Assembly: GCA_023434365.1 (NCBI GenBank)
Contig: JAEYSV010000023.1
Location: 38,525 to 102,524 of the forward strand
Length of the DNA: 64,000 bases
Direction of reading: 5' to 3'
Source of the DNA: Bacillota bacterium
GTDB taxonomy: Bacteria; Bacillota; Clostridia; Lachnospirales; Lachnospiraceae
A program made the translations under genes and the position numbers. This document shows, piece by piece, positions 8,037 through 16,295 of this stretch (positions within the stretch are counted from its first letter, which is position 1; every line of letters begins with the position of its first letter). The notes under the pieces are model-generated. The model was not told where the DNA came from, ran no database searches, and was given only the letters and a program-made list of their open reading frames with translations.

Positions 8037-9509
8037 TTAATTACCATTAACCGAAGTAACTGCTTCGCAGGTTAAGTTCATTCCTAGCTTTTTAAAGACT
8101 TTGATATCCACGCTTGATAACATTACCGAAGTATGCACCTGGCAGCCGTTCAGTTTTGGTAGCTGTTCTAAGGCTAACTGAGCGTTAGTATCGGTAGCAG
8201 CGCTAATACTTAGTGCAATTAACACCTCATCTGAGTGAAGTCTAGGATTTTTACTTCCAAGGTAAGAGGTCTTTAAGGTCTGAATTGGCTCAATTGCAGA
8301 TGGAGCAATTACATGAACCTCATCCTTAATATCACCAAGTGCTTTTAAAGCATTTAATAATAAGGCAGCACTGGCTCCAAGCAGACTTCCGGTTTTACCT
8401 GTTATAATGCGGCCATCAGGAAGTTCAAGAGCAGCTGCTGGGCATTTACGTTCTTCGTTGACTTCTTTGGCAATCTTGGCAACCGTACGATAATCTGGAT
8501 TAATCTTTGCCTGTTCCATAATTAATTTGATTTTATATACTTCAGATGGGTTACTTTTTTCCTGAAGAACATTTACACGGGTCTGATAATAACGTCTGAT
8601 GATTTCCTGTTTGGATGCTTCGCATACGGCATCATCATCAAAAATACAGTTTCCCGCCATATTTACACCCATGTCAGTAGGCGACTTATATGGACTTTCT
8701 CCATAAATACGTTCAAAAATAGCGTTTAATACAGGGAAGATCTCAACATCACGGTTGTAGTTTACGGTAGTTTTCCCGTAAGCTTCTAGATGGAAGGGGT
8801 CAATCATATTCACATCATTTAAATCTGCAGTTGCAGCTTCATAAGCTAGATTTACAGGATGTTTAAGTGGAATGTTCCAGATAGGGAAAGTTTCAAATTT
8901 GGCATAGCCGGCTATCACTCCACGTTGGTGCTCATGATAAAGCTGGGAAAGACAGGTTGCCATTTTTCCACTTCCAGGTCCCGGTGCAGTAATAATAACG
9001 AGTGGTTTCGTAGTTTTAATATAATCATTTTTCCCATATCCTTGATCGCTAACAATTAAGGAAACATTGCTTGGATAGCCTTCAATAATATAGTGATAAT
9101 ACACTACAATTCCTTGCTTTTCTAATTTTTCTCTAAACTGATTGGCGGCTTTTTGGCCATTATACTGAGTAATAACGACGCTACCTACAAAAAGTCCTTT
9201 TCCGGTAAATTCATCTATCAGACGAATAACATCCATATCATAGGTAATTCCAAGATCACCACGAATCTTATTATTTTCAATGTCAGTAGCACTGATGGCA
9301 ATTACGATTTCAGCTTGATCTTTTAACTGTAAGAGCATGTTCAGCTTACTGTCAGGAGCAAATCCTGGAAGAACACGGGAGGCATGGTAATCGTCAAAGA
9401 GCTTTCCTCCAAATTCAAGGTACAGCTTGTCGCCAAACTGGCTGATTCGATCTTTAATGTGTGCTGACTGCATGGTAAGGTATTTTTGATTGTCAAATCC
9501 TATCTTCAT
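8037..9509 (-). CDS. DUF1846 (UPF0371) family protein
   Basis: A 490-residue cytoplasmic protein matching the DUF1846 family in length and in landmarks: MKIGFDNQKYL at the N terminus, GGKLFDDYHASRVLPGF near residue 35, and a P-loop-like APGPGSGKMATCLSQ near residue 175. The family is widespread in Firmicutes and has structures of nucleotide-binding type, but I know of no settled biochemical role. The AGGCC-type start region is weak, but the N terminus matches the family. It is a single-gene unit on the minus strand. Confidence 0.9.
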   Translation of the reverse strand: MKIGFDNQKYLTMQSAHIKDRISQFGDKLYLEFGGKLFDDYHASRVLPGFAPDSKLNMLLQLKDQAEIVIAISATDIENNKIRGDLGITYDMDVIRLIDEFTGKGLFVGSVVITQYNGQKAANQFREKLEKQGIVVYYHYIIEGYPSNVSLIVSDQGYGKNDYIKTTKPLVIITAPGPGSGKMATCLSQLYHEHQRGVIAGYAKFETFPIWNIPLKHPVNLAYEAATADLNDVNMIDPFHLEAYGKTTVNYNRDVEIFPVLNAIFERIYGESPYKSPTDMGVNMAGNCIFDDDAVCEASKQEIIRRYYQTRVNVLQEKSNPSEVYKIKLIMEQAKINPDYRTVAKIAKEVNEERKCPAAALELPDGRIITGKTGSLLGASAALLLNALKALGDIKDEVHVIAPSAIEPIQTLKTSYLGSKNPRLHSDEVLIALSISAATDTNAQLALEQLPKLNGCQVHTSVMLSSVDIKVFKKLGMNLTCEAVTSVNGN

Positions 9510-9899
9510 AGTGAGTTCAGGCCTTTCTTTTTATTCAATGGTTGTATCTTATCAAAGAGTTGTTTGAGGTTAGTTTGTATCACAATTCCATAACTGACAA
9601 ATTAGTATACTACCAAATGGTAGCTCGAATGTAATAGGATGTCAGATGCTCACGAATTCATATGGAACTCTTACTAGCATAGTAAGAACGAAACCAGAGC
9701 ACAAGTACACAGAGAAGTACTTGAATATCTTATGTAGGAAATGGTAATTACAATTAAGCAAAACTAACATAATGATTATTGTAGTACAAAAAAACAAGAT
9801 TGGAAAGAGATAATTTTATAAAATTACGAATAGTTTTAAAAGAGTGGAATAGAATGGATACAGGCTATCGAAAATGCTGCGAAATGAGGAATCGATACT
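9510..9899. other. 390-bp intergenic region without a recognised gene
   Basis: This is an AT-rich spacer between divergent genes. It contains a small hairpin (CTTACT/AGTAAG, 9670-9686) and shorter palindromes. I found no convincing promoter hexamers or RNA structure, although both flanking genes must be transcribed from here. Confidence 0.5.
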
Positions 9900-10748
9900 G
9901 TGGAATCTATAAAGTATAGAAAGATCAAAAAATATGGAAAAGCTATGTTTGGTTCCTCAGGATGGGTGACCCTATTTATTGTGTCTCAGTTACTTATCTC
10001 ATTTGTATTTATGTGGCATCGACTAACAACTGATTATAGTTTTACCAAACGCTTTGTCGATTTATTCACCCCACTGATAGATAAGTATCCTATATTTATG
10101 CCGTTAAATGAAGAGACAATACGTGCACTAGCAGAAGTTATCCTACCTTTTACAACGCCGACCTTATTAATTACTGGAATTCTTGTAATGGGTGTCTTTA
10201 TATTAAGAATAAGAAAAAAAGAAAAAAAGCCAATAAGAAAAATAACTGTTTATCAGATTCTTCAGTTAATAATGATAGGAATTGGGATTAATTTATTGCT
10301 TACGATTTGTATGGAATTGGTCCCAAAATCTTTGCTTGAGACTCACAGTTTATTTACTACTTCATTAGCAAAGAAGGATTCCTTCCTGATTACTTTACTT
10401 ACTGTGGGAGTGGTTGGACCTATTACAGAGGAGATAATCTTCCGTTATGGAGTGCAGACTAATCTTAGTGCGCTTAATGTAAAATTGGCGATAATTATGC
10501 AAGCTATAATGTTTGGAATGATGCATGGCAATATCGTTCAGTCAGCTTATGGAATTATTCTAGGACTTTTGTTTGGTTATTGTTTCTATCAGACAAAGAA
10601 TCTGCTGATACCGATAATCTTACACATCGCTATTAACAGTTCCTCCGTGTTAATTCTACATCTTAGTAATTCTTATTGGGATTTTTTGATTTTACTATTC
10701 GTAGCTGGATGCTTGGGCTATATTGTAAAGATAGTGAAGAGGATATAA
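9900..10748 (+). CDS. CPBP family intramembrane glutamic protease (Abi family)
   Basis: An integral membrane protein of 282 residues with about seven hydrophobic segments. The C-terminal half carries the CPBP/Rce1-like active-site motifs: EEIIFR (EExxxR) near residue 180, FGMMH (FxxxH) and HIAINS (HxxxN/S). Such proteins cleave peptides in the membrane, and some give bacteriocin immunity. The start is GTG, with GAGGA about 10 bases upstream. The last codons (VKIVKRI) are encoded by the first unit of the tandem array at 10727-10893, so repeat expansion may have set the C terminus. Confidence 0.85.
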   Translation: MESIKYRKIKKYGKAMFGSSGWVTLFIVSQLLISFVFMWHRLTTDYSFTKRFVDLFTPLIDKYPIFMPLNEETIRALAEVILPFTTPTLLITGILVMGVFILRIRKKEKKPIRKITVYQILQLIMIGIGINLLLTICMELVPKSLLETHSLFTTSLAKKDSFLITLLTVGVVGPITEEIIFRYGVQTNLSALNVKLAIIMQAIMFGMMHGNIVQSAYGIILGLLFGYCFYQTKNLLIPIILHIAINSSSVLILHLSNSYWDFLILLFVAGCLGYIVKIVKRI

Positions 10749-10893
10749 AAGATAGTGAAGAACTAAGAGTGAAGAGCATGAAAAGATAGTGAAGAACGAA
10801 GAGTGAAGAGCCTGAAAAGATGGTGAAGAGCCTGAAAAGATAGTGAAGAACGAAGAGTGAAGGGCCTATAAATGATAGTGAAGAAAGAAGAGG
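10727..10893 (+). repeat. Degenerate tandem array, about 34-bp unit (arm 1)
   Basis: About five full or partial copies of a unit beginning AAAAGATAGTGAAGAACGAA and continuing GAGTGAAGAGCCTG, some with internal deletions. The first unit lies inside the end of the CPBP gene. The reverse complement of the same core recurs at 12815-12994, at the 3' end of the XRE gene. Units contain stop codons, so they are not a protein repeat. Confidence 0.88.
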
Positions 10894-11283
10894 AGTGTGT
10901 AAAATATAGGTTTTGTCAAGATTATTTTAGAAAGTGGGGGACCTACTTTTGGGACATCTTTTCTTTAGTAGATGTCTTGATTTTTGTTTCTGATGCGATG
11001 TGGTGAATCCACACACTGTCTATGGAGTAAAGCTTTTTATATAATGAGAATTATAGCTTAGTGGCATAGGGGGGTGTTGATTTTGAATACACAGGAAGAA
11101 TCGTTGTATGATGATTCTTTGTTTTTTTCTTTGGTGGAAGGATGAACTATAAAGAGTTATAATATTTTTTACAAGCAATTTAATATATCTAATTGGTTGC
11201 ATGCTATGTAAGGCGGTATTAAGTGTTTACAATTAGATAAATGAAATATACTAATGCCTATTTTATGAAAAGGAGAATTACAT
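10894..11283. other. 390-bp intergenic region, no supported gene
   Basis: Low-complexity AT-rich DNA. Part of it (about 10915-11020) is less AT-rich and resembles decayed coding or insertion sequence, but I could not identify a family. The only ORF (60 codons on the minus strand, 11020-11202) has no ribosome binding site that I can see. Confidence 0.4.
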
Positions 11284-11802
11284 ATGAAAGTTCTAATTGT
11301 TGTTGATATGCAAAATGATTTTATTGATGGTTCTTTGGGTACTAAGGAAGCGATAGAAATCGTTAAAAAGGTAAAAGAAAAAATAGAGACTTATATCAAG
11401 GAAGGTAATGCAGTTATTTTTACGAGAGATACTCATTATGATGATTATCTGACAACACGAGAAGGGTTTAATTTGCCAATAAAACATTGCATTAAAGATA
11501 CAAATGGTTGGCAAATTTCATCTGAGTTTGATACGTCTGATTGTATTGTTTTTGATAAAAATACATTTGGTTCAATCGAATTAATGGAATATGTTTCAAA
11601 CCATTTTCCTGATGCAGATTTTGAGTTAATTGGGCTATGTACGGATATCTGCGTAATCACAAATACGTTGCTAATTAAGGCTGGGTTGCCGGAAGCAAAT
11701 ATTAGCGTAGATGCTTCTTGTTGTGCTGGTGTCACAGTAGAAAGTCATAACAATGCACTTAATGCCATGAAGATGTGCCAAATAAATATTATTGGAGAGT
11801 AG
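11284..11802 (+). CDS. Cysteine hydrolase of the isochorismatase/nicotinamidase family
   Basis: A 172-residue cytoplasmic hydrolase. The N-terminal VVDMQNDF carries the catalytic Asp, a Lys lies in FDKNTFG near residue 95, and the nucleophile Cys is in GLCTDICV near residue 118, completing the Asp-Lys-Cys triad. The DTHYDDY segment resembles the metal-binding region of nicotinamidases, so nicotinamide deamidation is the most likely reaction, but other amides are possible. AAAAGGAG lies 8 bases before the ATG. It stands alone between the two inverted tandem arrays. Confidence 0.85.
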   Translation: MKVLIVVDMQNDFIDGSLGTKEAIEIVKKVKEKIETYIKEGNAVIFTRDTHYDDYLTTREGFNLPIKHCIKDTNGWQISSEFDTSDCIVFDKNTFGSIELMEYVSNHFPDADFELIGLCTDICVITNTLLIKAGLPEANISVDASCCAGVTVESHNNALNAMKMCQINIIGE

Positions 11803-11830
11803 TTTATTATAATTCGTATAAAATATGTAA

Positions 11831-11864
11831 GACACTTTCAGGCAGGGGGATGCCCAAAAGTGTC
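11831..11864 (+). other. Hairpin with G-rich loop (first of a pair)
   Basis: GACACTTT-CA-GGCA pairs with TGCC-CA-AAAGTGTC, presenting the loop GGGGGA. No T-run follows, so it is not a standard terminator. Confidence 0.6.
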
Positions 11865-11905
11865 AAAAGGGGAGGATAAGTATTTAATTTTTCTTTCGTG
11901 CATTG

Positions 11906-11943
11906 CTTAAAATAATTTGGAGGGGGGATCCAATTATTTTAAG
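11906..11943 (+). other. Hairpin with G-rich loop (second of a pair)
   Basis: CTTAAAATAATT(T)GGA pairs with TCCAATTATTTTAAG with a single bulged T, leaving a run of G in the loop. It resembles the hairpin 40 bases upstream in presenting a G5-G6 loop. The rest of the 400-bp gap (11803-12202) is AT-rich spacer and the promoter at 12089-12118. Confidence 0.6.
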
Positions 11944-12088
11944 AGCATACGCTGTTTGTATCTAGTCAATAAAGCAAAAACTTTGTTTATTAACTGTTAA
12001 TAGTATGTCATCATTTTTTTTTCTTATACATATTAAATAAAAAAATATCAAAAATGTTTGGATAATAGCAGACAAGCATAAAAACTCA

Positions 12089-12118
12089 TTGCGAAACTCT
12101 ATCACCCTGTGCTATACT
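12089..12118 (+). promoter_or_regulatory. Probable promoter of the SEC-C protein gene
   Basis: TTGCGA (12089-12094), an 18-base spacer and TATACT (12113-12118), about 85 bases upstream of the ATG. A small GTTAC/GTAAC dyad follows the -10 box. Confidence 0.55.
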
Positions 12119-12202
12119 GTTACATGCTAGTAACAGATAGCAAAAAATATGACATGAAAAGTAGAAGAAATCAATGTCTCTAGTTTTGAAAGGACGTGTA
12201 TT

Positions 12203-12706
12203 ATGAGTTTATTAACTGATTGGAGAGATCGCGCTTATTCCAAAGATATGAATGATAAAGAAGGGCAATTATTCTGGGCCAATTATTTTAATTTGGAAAA
12301 GGGAATCTATGAACAGTTATTATCCGATCCAACCAATGTTGTAAAAGGCACTGTAAAAGAATTAGCCGAAAAATACGGGCTAGAACTTCAATATATGGTA
12401 GGATTTTTAGATGGAATCAATGATAGCTTAACTCAGCCAAATCCAATTGAAGAAATGGATGAAAATACGGAAGTTAATCTTGGTTTTGACTTAAAAACAT
12501 TATACTACAATATGGTTGCTGCACAGGCAGACTGGCTATATGAACTTCCTGAGTGGGATAATTTGCTTTCCGAAGACGAAAGAAAAATGCTATATAAAAA
12601 GCAGAAATTATCAACCACTGTAGTAAAAGACAAAAAAGTAGGCCGCAACGACCCATGTCCATGCGGAAGTGGTAAGAAATACAAACATTGCTGTGGTGCA
12701 AACTAA
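12203..12706 (+). CDS. SEC-C motif-containing protein
   Basis: A 167-residue cytoplasmic protein of unknown function. The last 22 residues are a canonical SEC-C zinc-binding motif (GRNDPCPCGSGKKYKHCC), the element found at the end of SecA and in many stand-alone proteins. The preceding 140 residues are acidic and probably helical, without motifs I recognise. AAAGGACG precedes the ATG. It is bounded by its own promoter and terminator, so it is monocistronic. Confidence 0.87.
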   Translation: MSLLTDWRDRAYSKDMNDKEGQLFWANYFNLEKGIYEQLLSDPTNVVKGTVKELAEKYGLELQYMVGFLDGINDSLTQPNPIEEMDENTEVNLGFDLKTLYYNMVAAQADWLYELPEWDNLLSEDERKMLYKKQKLSTTVVKDKKVGRNDPCPCGSGKKYKHCCGAN

Positions 12707-12740
12707 GCAATATAATAAATACAAGTAACTACAAGACAAA

Positions 12741-12762
12741 GCAGGAGCCCCTCCTGCTTTTC
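12741..12762 (+). terminator. Intrinsic terminator after the SEC-C gene
   Basis: GCAGGAG-CCC-CTCCTGC (12741-12757) followed by TTTTCT. Confidence 0.88.
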
Positions 12763-12814
12763 TCAATAAATTCGGTGATAATAAAAATTCCAATCCAAAA
12801 ACCAAGTTTTTTAA

Positions 12815-12994
12815 GGTCACTTCGTTCATTACTTTTATAGTCACTTCGTTCTTCACTATCTTTTAAAGTCACTTCGTTCTTCACGTTTTAAGTTCTTTTC
12901 CGTTCTTCACTCTTCACTCTTAGTTCTTCACTATCTTTTTATATGCTCTTAGTTCTTCACTATCTTTTAAAGGCTCTTCGCTCTTCACTGCCCT
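12815..12994 (-). repeat. Degenerate tandem array, inverted relative to arm 1 (arm 2)
   Basis: Read on the minus strand, this region contains several copies of AAAAGATAGTGAAGAACTAA or AAAAGATAGTGAAGAACGAA with variable linkers, the same core as 10727-10893. The last 12 codons of the XRE gene lie inside it. The two arrays face each other across 1.9 kb holding the nicotinamidase-like and SEC-C genes. Confidence 0.87.
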
Positions 12995-13346
12995 TAAAGT
13001 GTTCTCGATTCAAGCTCTCCTGTTTTTGTAACAGATATTCTGCATAGTCTCTTAGTTGTGTGGCGTTATAATCGTCTAGCTGCTGATAAACTCCAAAGAA
13101 TTCGACAATGTTACGGTCCAAGATTTCTCCACCAATTGGTAAGAAAGTATCGGTTACTCCAAGAAGATAGTCACAAGAGACATCAAAATATTTGCTTAAC
13201 GCAATCAACTTCGCAAACGAGGGCTCATTACGGTTCGATTCGTAATTCGAGATAGCGGTTGGTTTGAGATCTATTATCCTTGCTAACTCTCCTTGCGTTA
13301 ATCTAGTTTTTTGCCTGAGTTCTTTTAATCGTTGATGAAATTCCAT
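12960..13346 (-). CDS. XRE-family helix-turn-helix transcriptional regulator
   Basis: A 128-residue DNA-binding protein. Residues 1-65 form a Cro/C1-type HTH (LTQGELARIIDLKPTAISNYE, then the EPSFAKLIALSKYF helix and the CDYLLG turn). The C-terminal part is helical, probably for dimerisation. Its last residues (SEERRAFKR) are encoded by tandem-array DNA, so the native C terminus may have been altered. A TTGCG...CGCAA dyad about 65-90 bases upstream could be its operator. The regulated genes are unknown; it is divergent from the two-component genes. Confidence 0.88.
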   Translation of the reverse strand: MEFHQRLKELRQKTRLTQGELARIIDLKPTAISNYESNRNEPSFAKLIALSKYFDVSCDYLLGVTDTFLPIGGEILDRNIVEFFGVYQQLDDYNATQLRDYAEYLLQKQESLNREHFKGSEERRAFKR

Positions 13347-13411
13347 AGGTACACCGCCTGTTCTTTGTTAGTGCCATTATACTTGGAAGTTCCAAATTAT
13401 GTCAATTGTAT

Positions 13412-13436
13412 TGCGTAGAAAATAAAGTGTAGCGCA
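13412..13436. promoter_or_regulatory. Candidate operator dyad upstream of the XRE regulator
   Basis: TTGCG and CGCAA are separated by about 16 bases in an AT-rich stretch between the divergent XRE and kinase genes. Placement fits autoregulation; this is inference. Confidence 0.3.
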
Positions 13437-13554
13437 ACATTTAGGATTGATAGTGTAATATTTGAATAGGGAGGAAACGCGAGTACAAGCCATAATAAAG
13501 CATGTGATACTTGTAATTATATAGTGGTAATATATCAGAATAATAAGTAAATAA

Positions 13555-13583
13555 TTGACATGAAAGGAAAGAAGAGATAAGAT
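13555..13583 (+). promoter_or_regulatory. Sigma-A promoter of the PAS kinase/HD-GYP operon
   Basis: TTGACA (13555-13560), a 17-base spacer and TAAGAT (13578-13583), 87 bases before the start codon at 13670. The remainder of the 13347-13669 gap holds the dyad noted above and nothing else I recognise. Confidence 0.75.
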
Positions 13584-13669
13584 TTAAGTAGAAATATATG
13601 TTATCTGCACGTAAATATGCAGAGGGTGTATTTTTATAATACGACAATATAATAGATATTGGTGGGAGT

Positions 13670-15133
13670 ATGGAACGACGAAGGCATGATGATTGGAGTT
13701 ACTTATATACGGAATTATTACACAATGTCGATGAGCTAATTTTATTTTTTGACCGAAGGGGACGCATCATTAAGTGGAATGTTAAAGCAGCAGTGGAACT
13801 TGGTTATCAAACCGATCAAATGCGTAGTATCACCGTAAATGATATTTTTCCTAGTGCATTTAGTATTATCGATGAGAAGGTATATGTGAATGGGACATTT
13901 GACCGAATGAAACTTATGGCTTATCGATGCATAAAAACATGTTTTTCTGTAGAATTAACGGTGATTGAGCAAGAGGAGGGACCGGTTCAGGGGATGATTC
14001 TGGCAAAGAGTACAGAAGAGTTTGATGGACTGAGAACAGAGATAGAAAGATTAAAAAAGCAAACCAAAGAGTATGAGATATCGCAGGATGCCTTTGTCGC
14101 CACAGTTACCCATGAGCTACGCACGCCGTTAAATGGTATTATTGGTATGTTAGCTCTTTTAAGTAAGACACAATTAACCGATGAGCAACAGGAATTCGTG
14201 GATACCGCCATTAACTGCAGTCACAATATGGAAAGAATGATTAATGATATTTTAGAGTATAGCAAATTAAAAGCTGGAAAGTTAATATTTGACTATCAAC
14301 CAGTTGATCCAAAGAAGTTATTACAAGAGATTTGGAATCAATATGAAGGAAACATGATTGCAAAGAATCTAAAGTATCATATCTATCTAAGTGAAGATAT
14401 TCCCACAGTACTGTACGGAGATTCAATGCGGATTGCTCAGGTTGTACATAATCTGTTACATAATGCTGTCAAATTTACTGCAAGTGGTAGTATAGCCCTT
14501 GAGGCAACAGTCAGTAAAGTGAAAGAAGATAAAGTAGAGCTTTTTATTGCAGTCGAGGATACTGGAATTGGTATTAGTGAAGCTGGAAAAGAGAAACTAT
14601 TTCGCAGTTTCAGTCAAGTGGATTCATCGATTACCCGAGAATATGGTGGAAATGGGTTGGGGCTTGCAGTTTCGAAAGAAATTGTAAATCATATGGAAGG
14701 TAATATTGGAGTAACAAGTAAAGAGGGACAAGGGAGCTGCTTTTTCTTTACAATATGGCTAAAGCGGGAGCAAGGAACCAAATTGAACGGCATACATGAT
14801 AAGGAGAGTAGTAGAAACGAATTCAATTATAACAAGGATATGGGTCACTATAAAAATGACCATAACCTTACGATAGATGCGAATTATCTACCAAAAATAG
14901 AAGCGAAGTGTAGTATGGATACTGCAAAGATCAAAGAGTCTTTGAATCTATGTTTATCCTTAGAGGCATATGAGAAAGCGGAGCAAATAGTACATAACAT
15001 AAGAAGCCAGATCAAAGAAGCAAATCCTGAGGTCGCTAAGAAATTACTACGGATGGAACTAGCTCTGCGAAGAGCAGACAGACAGTCAGCGTTAAATGTT
15101 TTTGATGATGTAATGTCGTATGAAACATGGTAA
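13670..15133 (+). CDS. Soluble PAS-domain sensor histidine kinase
   Basis: A 487-residue protein without membrane segments: a PAS-like N-terminal domain (residues 10-115, with FDRRGRIIKWN), a short coiled coil (about 117-138), a HisKA dimerisation domain with the phospho-acceptor His148 in THELRTPLNG, and a HATPase domain with NAVKFT (N box), DTGIGI (G1) and GGNGLGLAVS (G2). About 75 helical residues follow the kinase core and resemble no domain I can name. GTGGGAG lies 5 bases before the ATG. The HD-GYP regulator gene starts 23 bases downstream, so this kinase probably controls it in response to a cytoplasmic signal. Confidence 0.92.
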   Translation: MERRRHDDWSYLYTELLHNVDELILFFDRRGRIIKWNVKAAVELGYQTDQMRSITVNDIFPSAFSIIDEKVYVNGTFDRMKLMAYRCIKTCFSVELTVIEQEEGPVQGMILAKSTEEFDGLRTEIERLKKQTKEYEISQDAFVATVTHELRTPLNGIIGMLALLSKTQLTDEQQEFVDTAINCSHNMERMINDILEYSKLKAGKLIFDYQPVDPKKLLQEIWNQYEGNMIAKNLKYHIYLSEDIPTVLYGDSMRIAQVVHNLLHNAVKFTASGSIALEATVSKVKEDKVELFIAVEDTGIGISEAGKEKLFRSFSQVDSSITREYGGNGLGLAVSKEIVNHMEGNIGVTSKEGQGSCFFFTIWLKREQGTKLNGIHDKESSRNEFNYNKDMGHYKNDHNLTIDANYLPKIEAKCSMDTAKIKESLNLCLSLEAYEKAEQIVHNIRSQIKEANPEVAKKLLRMELALRRADRQSALNVFDDVMSYETW

Positions 15134-15156
15134 AAGCGATGAGGGGGAGGTGCTTT

Positions 15157-16218
15157 GTGGAATACCATGCATGCAATATATTAATAATAGATGATTTGGT
15201 ATCTAATCTGGTTAAGATTAGTCGTTTACTAACACGGAATGGATATCATGTCAGGCCAGTATTGACCGTAACGCAGGCTCTACAAGCAATCGAGAAAAAA
15301 CAACCGGATTTGATTTTACTAGATATTACTATGCCAGAAATGTCTGGATTTGAGTTTTGTCTAAGAATAAAAGATAATGTGCTAACGAAGAACATACCAA
15401 TTATTTTTATAACAGCTGATTCATCAGTAAAATATAAACGTATGGCCTATGAATTCGGAGCTACAGATTACATTACCCGACCATTTGATAGGGAAGAACT
15501 ACTTGCTAAGATAAAGTTATATTTATCCCTATATACCAATCAGGAAAGTATACGTAAGCATAATGAGCATTACCGTATTTTGTTGCAGCAACAACAAGAA
15601 ATTACAGAAGCCAGATCGGAATCGGTTTTTGAAGCCCTACAAGAAATTATGAACTATTACCCTTATGAGGATACAGACCACATGAAACGGGTTGGAGAGA
15701 ATGCAGGCATTTTAGCAAACGCATTACAATTAACGGATCGTTATAAGGCACAGATTGATGATAACTTTATTCAGAATATCAAATGGGCAGCCCCACTACA
15801 TGATATCGGAAAACTGTTAGTGGAGGATAGTATCATGTCAAAGAAGGGGAGGCTTACACAACTGGAGAATGAACAACTAAGGCAACATCCTATCTTAGGA
15901 AATAATATGATTTACGATTTATGGATAAAGGACACCCAGAATTCGGTACTTGCCATGATTAGGATGGTAGTTAAATATCATCATGAAAAATATAATGGGC
16001 AGGGATATCCCTATGGGATAGCTAATAGAGAAATTCCACTAGCAGCAAGAATTGTCTCTGTAGTAGATTGTTATGATATGATACAGAGTCATACTTATGA
16101 GGATTTATCGGCACTTAATTATGAGGCAGTTTCCTATATTAAATCACAGCAGGGGCAAAGTTTTGATCCGGACATTGTTGAGGTGTTTTGCAAAGTGGTT
16201 AATCGCTTTATATCTTAA
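15157..16218 (+). CDS. Response regulator with HD-GYP c-di-GMP phosphodiesterase domain
   Basis: A 353-residue protein with an N-terminal receiver domain (IDD near residue 11, phospho-acceptor Asp56 in LLDITMPEMSG) and a C-terminal HD-GYP domain (HDIGK near 210, HHEKYNGQGYPYG near 275). HD-GYP enzymes hydrolyse cyclic di-GMP. The receiver has Arg108 (TRPF) where the conserved switch Lys of KPF is expected, which may change its signalling. An in-frame ATG at 15127 overlaps the kinase gene, but the GGGGGAGG at 15143-15150 supports the GTG at 15157. Confidence 0.9.
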   Translation: MEYHACNILIIDDLVSNLVKISRLLTRNGYHVRPVLTVTQALQAIEKKQPDLILLDITMPEMSGFEFCLRIKDNVLTKNIPIIFITADSSVKYKRMAYEFGATDYITRPFDREELLAKIKLYLSLYTNQESIRKHNEHYRILLQQQQEITEARSESVFEALQEIMNYYPYEDTDHMKRVGENAGILANALQLTDRYKAQIDDNFIQNIKWAAPLHDIGKLLVEDSIMSKKGRLTQLENEQLRQHPILGNNMIYDLWIKDTQNSVLAMIRMVVKYHHEKYNGQGYPYGIANREIPLAARIVSVVDCYDMIQSHTYEDLSALNYEAVSYIKSQQGQSFDPDIVEVFCKVVNRFIS

Positions 16219-16295
16219 GGTAAATACTCTAGCGAAGATATAAGTCTATATAGAGATGACAAGGGAGAAAGTTAGCTTAGAATGGAGGAGTTAAG

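Noticed and set aside
10910..11020. Relic of an insertion sequence
   Set aside because: Base composition and short peptide fragments are suggestive, but no transposase motif, terminal repeat or target duplication could be recognised.
11020..11202. 60-codon minus-strand ORF
   Set aside because: No ribosome binding site, no motif, and composition like intergenic DNA.
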